Notes under the pieces: generated by a model
The model's database searches: none
What the model saw: only the letters and a program-made list of their open reading frames with translations
Told to the model about the DNA's origin: nothing
Position numbers and translations under genes: made by a program
Source of the DNA: Brachycybe producta
Taxonomy: Eukaryota > Arthropoda > Diplopoda > Playtdesmida > Andrognathidae
DNA: 64,000 bases
Direction: 5' to 3'
NCBI GenBank assembly: GCA_036925085.1
Contig: JAUPFP010000176.1
Span: 41,001 to 105,000, forward strand
Part shown: positions 24,312 to 36,276 of the stretch, piece after piece
Numbering within the stretch: the first letter of the stretch is position 1
How the letters are laid out: each line of letters starts with the position of its first letter

Positions 24312-24784
24312 ATGTGTAACTTGTGATCCAGCCAAAACCATAGCCTGGGGGGGGGGAAACAACTCATGCTTGTCCCTCCCTCCTCTCTAATTAATATCTT
24401 AGGACCATGGTTACTTGGACCTGGTTACACCTCGTAGGTGTACACAGGTCCAAGGTATAAAAAGCCCATGTTCCTCTTTGTTCTTCGTCCACTCTTGCTC
24501 AACTTTTGTACTACGTTAGATTTTATATCCGTATCACATCATGGGCCCGTGGACGCACCTTTAATAATGAATATTAATTCTTGTAACGTTTATGTTTCAA
24601 TGCAAGAATGAATAAAAGCGTTTACAATATCAAACTGTGTTGTCTACTGTTCTGAAACTAATCCTTCTCTAGACAAGCCGGAGACACCATAGGGCAAGGA
24701 GACATACAGATCCTCAGGAGCAACAACATCTTCCAACCAAAAGGAAGATGCACATCGATGGCGGCCAGAAGAAATAGTCACCAT
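24312..24784 (+). mobile_element. LTR-like promoter segment (probable solo or partial LTR)
   Basis: Contains a 19-bp inverted repeat (24414-24432 with 24436-24454) one base upstream of TATAAAAAG (24456-24464), then AATAAA at 24611-24616. Spacing and layout match the LTR at 39864-40423 (palindrome abutting TATA, AATAAA about 140 nt later), though the sequence is only weakly similar. A possible start is TGTAACTTG (24315). The 3' end is obscured by the inserted element at 24785. Confidence 0.5.
24414..24464 (+). promoter_or_regulatory. Palindrome plus TATA box of LTR-like element
   Basis: CTTGGACCTGG..ACACCT pairs with AGGTGTACACAGGTCCAAG with two mismatches, followed directly by GTATAAAAAG. 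Compare 40028-40080. Confidence 0.65.
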
Positions 24785-25147
24785 TAGACCTGTGCGCCGC
24801 TGGGGCAAAATCGCCGCTGCCGGTGTTTTTGAAGCTCAAAATGCCGCCGCTCGCTGCCTGTTCTTTTTCTAAAAAAAACCTGCCGCCACTCACCGCCGGG
24901 TGTATGACTGGCGGCCGCCGAATTCAAATTTGTTTTGGTTGGTTTTGTTTCAAAAACTACCATAGGAATGAAATGATACCATATTCGATATTTATCGATT
25001 TCAATTTATATCGATATTTACCTTATTCAATATATCGATATATTTGTTCAATATGTTCAATCCCAGACGCCGGTAGTCGCGGCCGCAGCTCATATTAACC
25101 CTCGCCAGCCGCCGCCGCCGCTCAGTATGCTATGGCGCACAGGTCTA
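24785..25147. mobile_element. hAT-like non-autonomous element, 363 bp
   Basis: Termini TAGACCTGTGCGCC and GGCGCACAGGTCTA are perfect 14-bp complements, flanked by the perfect 8-bp duplication GTCACCAT (24777-24784, 25148-25155). The 8-bp duplication and short inverted ends fit hAT. The interior has GCCGCCGC clusters at both sides and a TCGATA-rich axis. It interrupts the LTR-like segment. Confidence 0.9.
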
Positions 25148-25356
25148 GTCACCATCCTTCTGTGCAGATTACACCCCTATACAGAAGGATGATCACAATC
25201 TATCACCATCCGACTACTTCTATGGCTCGAATCTTCTCCGTGTGGTCACCGTGCGATGAAGAGAAGAAACGAGTTATAGAAACCAGCAAAATGAATTTGT
25301 AATTATTCATGAGGACGCCATCAAAGCTCACACATGTTTTATTGGTAATTATATGT

Positions 25357-25582
25357 AAGGCTTGCCACCAGTCCTCTTTTGTGGATAGGTTTGCCACCTG
25401 TGGAGGACCAGTCCTTCATTCGTAAGAACTGTCCTCCGGCCAGGACCATCCTCCGTATTTAAGTTTTTATACAATTTATTGTGTGGAGGACATGTTTGCC
25501 TTCGTGGAGGACGGTCCTGGTCGGAGGACATTTCCTCTGAATGGAAAACTGTCCTCCACAAAAGTGGAAAGGTGGCAAGCCT
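25357..25582. mobile_element. ~225-bp inverted-repeat element rich in GGAGGAC
   Basis: Ends AAGGCTTGCCACC and GGTGGCAAGCCT. The interior has many GTCCTCC / GGAGGAC words on both strands. A partial second copy occupies about 25590-25757, ending AAAGCAAGCCTA. Confidence 0.75.
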
Positions 25583-25814
25583 ATTTGTGAAAGACAGTCC
25601 TCCATTTTTTTAACCAAAACTATTTATTTTGGTTAAAAAACATAAAACATATTAAAGGTTTTATAAAAATGTATTGTGTGGAGGACATGTTTACCTTCAT
25701 GGAGGACTGGAGGACATTTATTCCGAATTGAGGAATGTCTTCCACAAAGCAAGCCTATATATACCGCAAACCAGAGTTTTCCTATGTTGTAATCCTGCTC
25801 AATAGGTTCAAAGG

Positions 25815-26190
25815 CTAAAGCCCCAATCACACTAGCGACTTCTGATGAAACTTTGAAGTAATAAAACTTGCAATGGGACATGCAACTTCTTTGTTTATAG
25901 TCTGATATGACATGCAACTTGATAAAAGTTGCGTTTCAACTAGTGTTAAGACTCAGTCTCACACTGAGTTGCACATGTTCAACTTCTGAGTCTTTTTTTA
26001 TGAAACTTTCTGACAAACAACCAATCAGGCTATCATGACATGTTGTTCATGGTTTATGACCTTCCTTGTTAGCTGATCACAATGGCTTCCACACTGTGGA
26101 CACAAAAGATGTTTTGAAAACTTAATTAGAACTAGGTTGTAAAACTTGTTTCACGTGTGTGATATAGAAAATTTATTACAAACTTCTAGT
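25815..26190 (+). mobile_element. AAGTTGCATGTC-family element, partial copy
   Basis: Begins TAAAGCCCCAATCACACTAG and includes ATGACATGCAACTTGATAAA, TTGAGTTGCAC-like words and AACCAATCAGGC. It ends ACAAACTTCTAGTTGTAAAG where the next copy starts. Confidence 0.65.
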
Positions 26191-26851
26191 TGTAAAGCCA
26201 ATATTACACTAGCAACTTTTAATGCAATAAAATGTGCACTGTGACATGCAACTTCAATGTTTATAGTGTGATGTGACATGCTACTTGATAAAATTTTCCT
26301 TTCGACTAGTGTCAAACTCAGTTTCATTGAGTTGCACAGGTTCAACTTTGAGAGACTTTTCAAGTAAACTTTCTGACAAACAACTAATCAGGCCATTTGC
26401 CACAAATGACATGAAATATTGAACGAATTCCCGGTTTCATGACTTTCGGTTTATGAACTTTCTGTTAGTTGATCACAATATGGACACAAACCAAGGGGGC
26501 AGACATTGAAGAAAATCATGTACGAGAGTTTCACTACGATTCACAGCAGATCCTCGTGTGAATGGAAAGTTCATTTTACTTTTTAGCTGCATTTTATTTG
26601 GATATCCAGAATAGAATTGAAATTTTAAAATTCAGTAAAACGCGGATTAAAAGTAAAATGGCTTCCGATACCGTACGAGATTCACCCGAATGTGTCGGCC
26701 CCTTGACATAAACGAAGTTTTGAAAACTTGATTGGCAAACTAGATTGCACAGTGTGATATAGAGGTTTATTACAAAGTTCTAGTTGCAAGTCACATCACA
26801 GGTTGCATTGCAATTTGAATTGCATCGGAGGTTGCTAGTGCAACAGGGGCG
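26191..26851 (+). mobile_element. AAGTTGCATGTC-family element, longer copy
   Basis: Begins AAGCCAATATTACACTAGCA and ends GGAGGTTGCTAGTGCAAC. The interior shares ATTGAGTTGCAC, CTTTCTGACAAACAAC and GGTTTATGAACTTTC. A minus-strand relative lies at 58715-59113. No frame is retained. Confidence 0.65.
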
Positions 26852-27462
26852 TTTTTAGTTTTCTTCTTGAATTTTGACCTGTGTTACTAAAGATGGTCCC
26901 CTCTTGTATTTTCAATCCCTTCTTCCCTCTCAGTGTTTTATACCAATACAGAGGGGATTATCACATCATATATGAATACAAGGGGATATTAGAGGGGGCT
27001 GGAGAGAGAGAAAGAGAGAAAGAAAGAGAGAGAAATCCTTTTTTCATCCCACCCCCTATAAATATTACAAAATGGGGTGGTGGTTGTGGGTGGTCTTCAA
27101 GAAGACATGGAGACTTTGTATCATCACCCAAATTAAATCTCAATTTCTTGTGTTAGTTATGAAACGGGACAATTTGATTACGGATGGGATAATTGGCTAG
27201 AGAAATAGGCCTATAGATACAGTATGTATTTTGCCATATTACTAATATAGACACACACACTTATTATAAGATATATATCTATCTTTTTGCTCTCAAATAA
27301 TCTAATTTCAAACTCGGCACACACAAGAAATAAAAAAGCCCAAAAAAATCTAATATTAATTAAGATATGTCTAAAATGAAAAGTTGTGGCAATATTTTTC
27401 ACGATTACAGAGTGCTCTTAAAAGTGAATCCAACACTTATTATTATTATTATTATACAGGAT
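26852..27462. other. No gene seen
   Basis: Contains a GA-rich microsatellite (27003-27035) and AT-rich sequence up to a short ATT repeat at 27440-27455. Confidence 0.5.
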
Positions 27463-27562
27463 CATTGAAAAATGACTTCAAAACATGTGAAAGCCATGGT
27501 ATCACGCATATTACCATATGTGGAATCCTGGCTTTCACATGTTTTGAAGTCATTTTTCAATG
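27463..27562. repeat. Perfect 34-bp inverted repeat with 32-nt loop
   Basis: Arms 27463-27496 and 27529-27562 are exact complements. The loop also contains a smaller pair (ATGGTA with TTACCAT). No mismatch in 34 bp implies very recent origin or conversion. Confidence 0.92.
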
Positions 27563-27790
27563 AAGCTTCTTTTGAAAATATGATTGAAATTAAAAATTTG
27601 ACCTGATTTAAATGTTTCTATTTTAATTAATATGCATCAATCATTTAAAAATTAGACTTTTTTTGTTCTTTATGGACAAACTTGTTTTTTTATCAATTTT
27701 ATGTTAATATCTGATAGAAATCGTTATTGAAATTAAGAAGTACTTATTTTTGTTAGCACATTTTTATGTAAAAATCTTTCAATTTTGTTT

Positions 27791-27985
27791 CGGGATTCGA
27801 ATCCTCAAATCCCGCAAATCTTGAAAAAAATATTCGAGATTCGAAAACTCGAATCTTAGTGGTGGTTTTTTTTTCGTCTTTCGAATTTTTCGAATCCTAA
27901 CCTTAAAAAAAACTGTTAAAAATTTTGGTAAAAAATTAGTTTTAACTCCATTAACGTCCAATAGAAGCGTTCAATGCCATTCAAT
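27791..27985 (-). repeat. GGATTCGAGAACC family, half copy
   Basis: Contains GGGATTCGAATCCTCAAATC, GAGATTCGAAAACTCGAATC and ACTCCATTAACGTCCAATAG. Only one half of the element is present. Confidence 0.6.
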
Positions 27986-28009
27986 TGATGAGAAACGGTA
28001 ATTTATGGT

Positions 28010-28364
28010 TTAAGCCTCGTTTTCACGATAGACCACATGATAGTTACTATCACACTGTTGCGATAGCACTATCACAACTATCTCGTTTGACTAGATAGTT
28101 GACAGTACTGTCGCAATAGTAATAGCTGTTGTGTGACCGCTTGTAGGGAAATATATCCACCTTGTACGGAAATTGGGCTTCTCTAGGGAGAAAGGCAACA
28201 CTGTTGACTCAGTGATATCTGTGAAGCAGAACATCACACTGTCATGACAGAACTATCACGTTACTTCAAGACACGTAGACAGTTTCTATCATGAGAGTGA
28301 ACTATCGCAACTTTCATGACAGCTACTCTCACGAAAAAACTATCGCCGTCAAAACGATGCTTTA
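28010..28364. mobile_element. CTATCGCGATAG-family MITE, copy 1 (TTAA start)
   Basis: Ends TTAAGCCTCGTTTTCACG and CGTCAAAACGATGCTTTA. Many short palindromic words built on GATAG/CTATC are spread across it, with TTGACTAGATAGTTGACAG and TTACTTCAAGACACGTAGAC as family landmarks. Confidence 0.8.
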
Positions 28365-29059
28365 GTTAAATTGGTACAACAAATGTGGTTTTCTCACTTC
28401 AATTTGCCTAACATAATGAACCAAAATATAATAGTGACTAAGCGGGGGGCCACGTTTGTTCTGTTATTAGTCGCCATATCGAATTTCTTTTCTCAATTAA
28501 CACATTTCCACACATTCCATTTTCCACACATTTCCATAGGAAACACCAGTTGAAATTTTCACAGAGTACAGATTTTCGCCACAGTGGAAACATGGCCTTA
28601 AACTACCAAACATTTAAATTGACTAAGATATTTATTTCAATTTAAAATAAACTAAATTTGAAAAACAACAATTCATGAAAACTTATACAATAACTTGATA
28701 TCTACGAAATTGAATGCCAAAACACAAAACTACAATTATTATAAATAATAATAATAATAATAATAACAAAAAGCCATAAACAATTTGTATTCAAAACTCA
28801 ATTTAATAAAATCAACTGTAAAAATTGATGGGTTGATTTTCAATCATTTTTTTTTTCTTTCTTTCTTTCTCAATTCTCCAAATCTAGATCTTTTTTTTTT
28901 CTCAAAACAATCAAATTTATGTAAATTAATATGAGAAACCTTTTTTTTTTCCTATTTCTTTTTCGATTTTTGTTTTTGAATTCAAACAAACAAAACATGA
29001 AATAATAAAACAGTTATGACAGAAAGAAAAAAAACTAGAATAGTAATTTTTAGTAGAGT
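28365..29059. other. No gene; fragment of TGGAAACATGGCC repeat
   Basis: 28505-28602 shares TTTCCATAGGAAACACCAGT and CAGTGGAAACATGGCCTTA with 61455-61541 and 63672 onward. The rest is AT-rich. Confidence 0.5.
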
Positions 29060-29187
29060 GATGACACTCTCTCTCACTCTTTCCATCTCTCTCTATCTCT
29101 CTCTCTCTCTTTCTATCTCTGTTTCTCTATTTCCCTCTCTCTCTCTCTCACTGTATCTCTCTCTCTCTCTCATTGTATATTTCTCTT

Positions 29188-29240
<53 letters not shown>
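29060..29240. repeat. CT microsatellite
   Basis: Imperfect then near-perfect (CT)n, longest between about 29185 and 29238. The 149-codon frame across it is low complexity, mostly Ser and Leu. Confidence 0.95.
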
Positions 29241-29241
<1 letters not shown>

Positions 29242-29662
29242 TAATAAAATGCATAAACACATCATCTATTCTAGTCTATATCAAAACTTATGTATCAGTG
29301 TTACACACTTCCGGGCTTCTTCTTGATAACAAACTCAAAAACAAATATGTTTATAAAATGCTTTTGGCTTCAGAGATGCCTCATAGAAACACACATAGAA
29401 AAAAAGTAGAAGGTTCAAGAATCCCCCCTCCTCCCTACTCCTCATCCTCCTCCTCATCCCCTTAATTATGAACAAAATTTGACATGAAGGCAAAACGTCA
29501 AAAGAAAAAAATCTAAAAAGAGGAAGAAAAAAAAAGTCAGCTAGAAAAAGCATATATTATTATTAAACTTTAGCTAATATTAAAACAATTCCAAATGGTT
29601 ATTATGTTTATCTCTATAGAAAAGAGATAACTGTTGCAAGTATCTATATATATATATATATA

Positions 29663-29868
29663 TATATGTTTTCCGTCAATCTGCGGAATCAGTCAATCCG
29701 CAGATTTTCTAGGCAATCTGCAAAACCACCAACCCTACTAGTGAATCTGCAAAATTCAACACCTCAAATGTACTGAATTTTTACAGATTCACTAGTAGTT
29801 TGATGGTTTTGCATATTGCCTAAGCTATCTGCGGATTGACTGATTCCGCAGATTGACAATAACATATA
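29663..29868. mobile_element. ~205-bp foldback MITE (CAATCTGCGGAATCAG)
   Basis: Left arm GTCAATCTGCGGAATCAGTC, AATCCGCAGAT, GTGAATCTGCAAAATTC; the right arm is the complement almost base for base. Flanked by TATA-rich DNA. Confidence 0.85.
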
Positions 29869-30762
29869 AATATATAGCAACCGATAGTCAACAATTCAAA
29901 TGGGGAAGAAGGAGGAGGATAGGGAGAGGCCTCCATAAGGCACCACCGCCACAACAACCTTCTTTCTATCCGAAATCTCTTTTCACTTCATGAGGACAGT
30001 TAATTTGCATAATGTGCATCCGTTTGCTTCAAGAGCATCAGTTATTATACACACAAACCGGAAACTACATCAGAAAGAGAGGTGGTGGTGTGTATATGTA
30101 TGTGTATGTATAGAGGGGGTGGGTTGGTGTATTAACCCCCCCCCCCCTCCATCTCAACCCTTTTCTTTTTCAACGCACCAAACTCCTCCAAATTTACCAT
30201 CAAATTCAAAATTGTAATCTTTGAATATAAATATCTTTGAGTTTGTTTCAAACTTGGCATATTTGCATCAATATACAGGATGTCTCAGAAGTTCTAGTGC
30301 AGTGAATCCAAATCGTTCCGGATTTCAGACTTCTTTCCCAGTGTCCAAACAAATTCATTTCGGGACACTAAAGCTGAGCGTCCACTAAGTCGGTGGGACA
30401 GCGCGGCGTAGCGCGAGTCGGTTTTGTCCAATCTATTCTAACCTGATTAATTCCGATCCGCTCTCCCATCCATTATGGAGGTAGAGCGGAGAGGAGCGGT
30501 GCGGTGCCGACTTCAAGAAGTCCCAAACTTTTTTCTAGAGCGGTGCCGGCCACTCTGCTCCTTTGCCCTAACAGCCGGGGCTCGATTCATTTGCATGCAT
30601 TTTTTTGGGGGGGAGGGGGGGTTTGCTTCGTGCTGCGGAGCGCAAAAGTTTTGTTTGACATGATAACACATGTTTTAATTAAATCAAATGACTTTTTCAG
30701 ACTGGAGACTCTGCCCCCCCAGTACCCCTCAACAAGCCTACCTTGAGCTAACCTAACTTAAC
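29869..30762. other. No gene; AAGCTGAGCG-family fragment
   Basis: 30370-30655 begins AAGCTGAGCGTCCACTAAGT, as in the 13921 element, and continues GC-rich with repeated GAGCGGTGC / GCGGTGCCG words. Runs of C (30139) and G (30606) flank it. Confidence 0.5.
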
Positions 30763-31520
30763 TTAAGAGGCTACATCACGAAATTACTTCAAAAAATCTC
30801 CACAAAGAGCGCTAGCATCGTTTTTCTATTGAGCCCATAGACCCAATGTTAAATACAAAATGTTAATTTTTAAAATACGTAGTCGCACGGCGGCAATATG
30901 TTTATTTTTCCTATTTAAACTTGTCCAATATTAAGTTTTCAAAGTGCAATGTGCACCTTAAATATAGGCTGATCGAGTGATAAGAATAACAAAAAATTGG
31001 TAAGTGCCGTTCTATTTTTAAAAACTATTTAAAAATCCCGAATTTCTAAATCTTTATGTAAAACTCCATTGAGTTCGCCCAAATATGAAAAAAAAACATC
31101 CATTAAAAACCAGAAGAAAAATCAGCACGTGCATCAATGTGTTGGCTTCATTGTGGTTCTTTTTAAATTATTTTTAGCTATTTTTACGAGCATTTTAATG
31201 TATGTTTTTTTTTGCTTATGAGCGCGTACTCAATGGAGTTTAACATAAAGAGTTAGAAATTCGCGATTTTGAAATAGTTTTTAAAAATAGAACCGCACTT
31301 ACCAATTTTTTGTCATTCTTATCACTCGATCAGCCTATATTTAAGGTGCACATTGCACTTTGAAAACTTAATATTGGACAAGTTTAAATAAGAAAAATAA
31401 ACATATTGCCGCCGCGACTGTGTATTTTAAAAATTAAACGTTTTTTCTTTAACATAGGGTCTATGGGTTCAATAAAAAAAAACGATACGAGCGCGCTTTG
31501 CGGAGATTTTTCGAAATTTC
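30763..31520. mobile_element. Foldback element (TTAA-type), copy 4
   Basis: Starts TTAAGAGGCTACATCACG. Both arms are present; the right arm ends at GGAGATTTTTCGAAAT, about 30 bp short of other copies. The axis carries AATGTGTTGGCTTCATTGTG. Confidence 0.88.
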
Positions 31521-31968
31521 ATTTATTTTAACCAAAGTTATTGTTGTTAACCTTGGTTATGAGTCCACCCTGTAGATACAAATTATAAACAAACATTAAA
31601 GTTCGTCTGCTTTTCTTTTTCTTTTCTAAAAGATAGTTTTGTTAATTTCACAAGATAACAAGAGGACTTAAGGCTACCGGAAGTGCATGACTTTGCCAAT
31701 ATTAAGAACCTACAAAAGAGGTTACTTTATCTAAACATTGGTATTAGAAAATATCTTTCTTGTTCTATATCTTTCATATTATATATTAAAAGATTTTCAG
31801 AAGTAAAAAAAAAAGCCTTTTGGCCAATAAACACACATCTATTATATTACAGTATGTATTAGGAACCAACGCCTCAAGTCTATTATATCTAAACTATATT
31901 TGGGTGACACACAGGCTATTGTTTAAAATTGAATATTTCAAAAACCATAAAAGTTACACATTTGAAAC
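31521..31968. other. No gene seen
   Basis: AT-rich, no features supported. Confidence 0.5.
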
Positions 31969-33024
31969 TTAAGCCTCGTTTTCACGGCGCTAGCTCTTTC
32001 GTAAAGCCCCATTTTCACGATGCTAGTTGTCACGATAGTTGCAGTCATGACAGCAGCAACTATCGCGAGAACTATCATCGTGAAGACCACATGATAGTCA
32101 CTATCTCACTGACGCGATAGCACTATCACAACAATCTCATTTGACTAGATAGTTGATAGTACTGTCGCAATATAATAATAGTTGTTGTGTGACTGCTTGT
32201 AAGGGAAGAGAGACAGGCAACACTTGTTGTTGACTCAATTATATCTATGAAATAGAACGTCACACGACACTGTCATGTGACAAAACTATTACGTTACTTC
32301 AAGACATGTAGAAAGTTACTATCGTGAGACTCAACTATCGCAACTTTCATCACAGCTACTCTCACAATAAAACTATCGCCGTGAAAAAGAGGTTTAAGAG
32401 TAGCTGTCATGAAAGTTGCGATAGTTGACTCTCACGATAGCAACTGTCTACATGTCTTGAAGTAACGTGATAGTTCTGTCACATGACAGTGTGACACGTC
32501 TACTTCATCCATACCATTGAGTCAACAATAGTGGTGCCTCTCTCCCTCCAAAGCCAAATTTCCCTACAAAGTAGATATATTTCCCTACAAGCGGTCACTC
32601 AACAACTATCACTGTCGCAATAGTACGCTCGTACTATCAACTATCTAGTCAAACGAGATAGTTATGACAGAGCTATCGCAACAGTGTGATAGTGACTATC
32701 ATGTGGTTTTCACGATGATAGTTTTCGTGATAGTTGCTGTCAGGACAGCAACAATCGTGAAAATTATCGTGAAACTATCGAAGTGAATATTTCCCTAAAA
32801 GTGGTCACTCAAAAACTATTAAGTACTATTGCGACAGTTTTGTATGCACGGTGATAGTAATCGAGATAATTACTATCACTGTCACAATAGTACTAAACTA
32901 TCTAGTCAAACGAGATAGTGCGATAGTGACTATCATGTGGTCTGCACGATGATAGTTCTCGCGATAGTTGCTGTCATGTCAGCAACTACATGAAAACTTA
33001 TTATCGTGAAAATGAGGCTTTAGA
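31969..33024. repeat. Array of CTATCGCGATAG-family MITE copies
   Basis: A 1.06-kb block starting TTAAGCCTCGTTTTCACGGC and ending CGTGAAAATGAGGCTTTA. At least two to three family copies meet in inverted orientation (junction near 32390). Landmarks TTTGACTAGATAGTTGATAG and TACTTCAAGACATGTAGA appear on both strands. Confidence 0.8.
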
Positions 33025-33070
33025 GATGGTTTATGAACAGCTAGCTGATTTTCGAACCCTTTGACTAATT

Positions 33071-33310
33071 TTGTAGGGCAGGCGATATTTTGGAAAAATC
33101 GAAATCGGTCCGATATTTCTTTTTTAAAAAATCGATTTTTAACAATATATTGAAAAAAATCGCGTCGAATCGGCAGAAAAAAAGCGATTGTTGCAATTTC
33201 GGTGGAACCCGAAATCACCAATATCACCTTGTGGCACAAGGTGATATTGGTGATTCAAGAACCTTTTAGGATTCGGATTCGAGAAAATTTAGGATTCGTC
33301 CCACCTCTAG
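33071..33310 (+). repeat. GGATTCGAGAACC family, partial copy
   Basis: Has AAATCGCGTCGAATCGGC, GATCACCTTGTGGC-like ATCACCTTGTGGCACAAGGTG and terminal GGATTCGGATTCGAGAAAAT, CTAG. The ATCACCTTGTGG block forms its own small palindrome. Confidence 0.6.
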
Positions 33311-33378
33311 TTTTGGACAATATTTTAACAAGAAATTTATGGAGGTAATAATCGTCTCTTTTAAGTGACTGGGCTACC

Positions 33379-33590
33379 ATAGGCAATTAGAAATCGGGGC
33401 AAACAGAAGTTGGCTCCGCCCTTTTCATGACGACTGGCAACTTCTAATTAGTTTGTTTTTGTTGTGTGGTTCGACATTGAAAAGGGCGGAGCATGTGACG
33501 TCAGACTATATAACCAACCAATTAGAAGTTGCCAGTCGTCATAAAAAGGGCGGGGCCAACTTCTGTTTGTCCCGATTTCTAATTGCCTGT
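33379..33590. mobile_element. MULE-like MITE family G, copy 5
   Basis: Termini ATAGGCAATTAGAAATC and GATTTCTAATTGCCTGT, flanked by the perfect repeat CTGGGCTACC (10 bp; 9-bp duplication plus one shared base). The arms have AGAAGTTGGCTCCGCCC and mirror. The axis has GTGACGTCAGAC. Confidence 0.9.
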
Positions 33591-35130
33591 CTGGGCTACC
33601 TACCCTGTGAGTTTCTAACATATTTTCAATATTATTGCAAAATTGTAATTAAAATAAAACCCGAGTAAAAATTGCAAAAAAATGTATCAATAACAAGCAA
33701 ATGCTCAAGAAATTGAAGACATTCTTGCTAGTCTCATGTAATAAGAATCTGACTGAAACATCTTTTTTTTTTTGCTTTGTTTCAACTCTTTTTTTGTTGT
33801 TGTTCTGATTTTTAATAAAATAAAAATTTAGAAGACTTCAAAGAAAATAACACGCCATTTTTGAGCGTAAAATTCAACATGAAACTGGCTTGGAAAATCA
33901 ATTACAAGCAAAGGAATGAAAAGAAAATGGCCGACAGCCATTGTTCTATTGTCCTTTTTTTCTTCTCTAAATCTATGGACAATAAGAAAACAATCTTTCT
34001 CATATCAAAAGACAAACAAGATCAACATTAAAAACAATAGGGATTTCTAAATGCTTTCTAAGCTTCGATTGTTCTCAAACAAAGAAGAGGAAAAAAATGA
34101 GACACCTGGTGGAGCATTCACTAACTTGTTTTTAACCACAGTTAAAATCACTGCTAGATTTCGGCTTCATACCTTGTCATTTAATGATTAAATCAATCTA
34201 CATTGTTTTGTTTTTTTTTAATTTTAAGTAATTTAAAAATTCAATTCGAAATTTTTTAAAAAAAACTAGAATTGAATTTCTTTTTTTCGGCTATTGGTGT
34301 TTACATTAAGGTGGGTTTAAAGTGTAAACCGCCTCTCGAACTTTGATTATTCTGTCTTGCAGGTTTCAGTTTCAGTTTTGTTTTGTTTTCAAGCTCTCGT
34401 ATTTCTGGCGTTTTTGTTCTGTTTTTGTCTCGAACTTAATGTTGCACTTTTGTCAGCGTGATGTGGACCCGGCCTTAAAACAACAACAGACAAAACCCAA
34501 TTTGTTTGTGTTGTGTCACAAATTTGTTGTGGTTTTGAGAACTTGAAAACCAAACTGAAACAATTTTGTTTTGTTTTCAAACTCTTGTTACTTTTTTCTT
34601 GTTACTTTTTGCCCTTTTTGGTCAGCTTGATATAGACCGAGCCTAACTTCCAAAAAAGTTTCTAATTGGTCACATAATAATTATAAGCAACACAATTAAA
34701 CTTTCGGCATTTAATAATAAATGTAACGTCATTTCGATACATTCTTTTTAAAGAAAAACTGGAAGAACAAACAAAAAAAGACAAAAATTCCGCCTTTTCG
34801 AAATAATGAAAAAGATAGAAAAACCATTTTTTCTTTCTTTCTACTTTTGGGGTTTATGAAATTATTACATTATATTATCTATTGTGGCTGACACAAGCAG
34901 AAGAAGAGAAAAAAAAAAGTTCTAGTAAAACAAAAATTCAAAATACACTTCAAGAAAATTGGCAAGTCACTTTAAGACACCATGTTTTTTATATTCGAAT
35001 TGTTTTGTGAGACAAAAAAAATATTAAATTATATTTAAAAAGTTTTTTTTTCTTTTTCTTCTAAATAGAATGAGAGATCCATTCCACGTAAATGAACATT
35101 TCATGAGAGAGAAAGAGAGAGGGAGAGAGA

Positions 35131-35169
<39 letters not shown>

Positions 35170-35774
35170 AGAGAGAGAAAAATTAATTAAAAAGCAAAGT
35201 CTCAGCACCAAATTAATAGAAACTCTCAATAGATTTACAAGAAAAGAGAGGAATGAAAACATTTTCTTAAGAAAAAGAAAAGAAGAAAAAAAAAAGATCA
35301 TCAGAAAGAAAAGACAAAAGAAAGCTTTTTCGACAAAAATGTCTTTTAGACCAAGATTAAATAAATTCCTACAAATCCCTGTCCTCTTAAAACTAAATTT
35401 TTTTTATTAAATAATAGATTTCTGTTGTGTTTTAGATTTTTGTTTTTGTTTTGTCCCATCATTTAATTTTCTTTAGATTTGTTCCTAATGTAAACAAAAA
35501 AGGGTTTAAAAAGAAAGTTATTGTTTAACTTGAAACATCTTTCATGTGGTTTCAAGAAGGGCTCTATAGAAAAATGCTTATGTAAAAGCAAGGTAGATGG
35601 CACCACAGTCATTTAGTGGCAAACTATACACGTGCTGAATTAGTTAAAATAGAATGCCTTTTACCTCTAAAAGCGCGTCCAAACCACAGGCATTTAAGCA
35701 CAGCAAAATACAGTCGTTTGCCCCGCCCTTTTATACTTGTACTCAATATTACTATGGTGCTTCTGGTAAATGCC
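33591..35774. other. No gene seen; degenerate inverted repeat and GA microsatellite
   Basis: 34310-34655 has loosely mirrored TTTGTTTTGTTTTCAA blocks that may be an old foldback element. A GA microsatellite lies at 35104-35165. 35696-35774 is a partial family H-like arm (ACAGGCATTTAAG, TTGCCCCGCCCTTTTATA). Confidence 0.45.
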
Positions 35775-36276
35775 TTAAGAGCCTAGATACAGTGTTTAAT
35801 TCAAAATTTCTCCGAATGTAGGCACTGTGATCGTTTTTGGTGTAAAAATGGTTTTTGTCCAGGTATAAAGTCACATAAAAATCAATAGAAAAAAAATTGC
35901 ACGTGCTAAGCTTATAACAAGCAATCAGCGTGAAGCTAACACATTAATGTACGTGCTAATTTTTATCTTATTGGTCTAAATCGTTTTTAACGAGAGTCCT
36001 TCAAATGTTTGTGGGACAGTTTTCTGTGTCTATGGGATTTAACATGGAGTTAAAAAATGTAAGATTTTAAAAATTATTTAAAAATAGAAGGGTCTTTTCA
36101 AAATGTATATAAAGCGAGCAGTTAAAAAACAATACTTTCTATTGCATTTTTGGATTTACTGTATTTTAATTGAGTGATTGTGAGACTATTCCTTGTTAGT
36201 TTAGTAACACCATATAGTAACACCCATATGTATCATTGTCGTCTGCTCAAAGCAACAAAGCAATCTAGGCTCTTAA
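35775..36276. mobile_element. ~500-bp TTAA element (AGAGCCTAGAT ends), copy 1
   Basis: Bounded by TTAAGAGCCTAGATAC and ATCTAGGCTCTTAA, so TTAA is duplicated at both ends (piggyBac/Kolobok-type target). The interior shares GAATGTAGGCACTGTGATCG, ATTAATGTACGTGC and TAACATGGAGTTAAAAAA with the 54156 copy. Non-coding. Confidence 0.85.

Noticed and set aside
27463-27562. microRNA precursor
   Set aside because: Pairing is perfect across 34 bp and the loop is long; metazoan pre-miRNAs normally contain mismatches. Kept as an inverted repeat.
29016-29465. 149-codon plus-strand frame
   Set aside because: Mostly Ser/Leu/Tyr translation of a CT microsatellite; no start context or domain.
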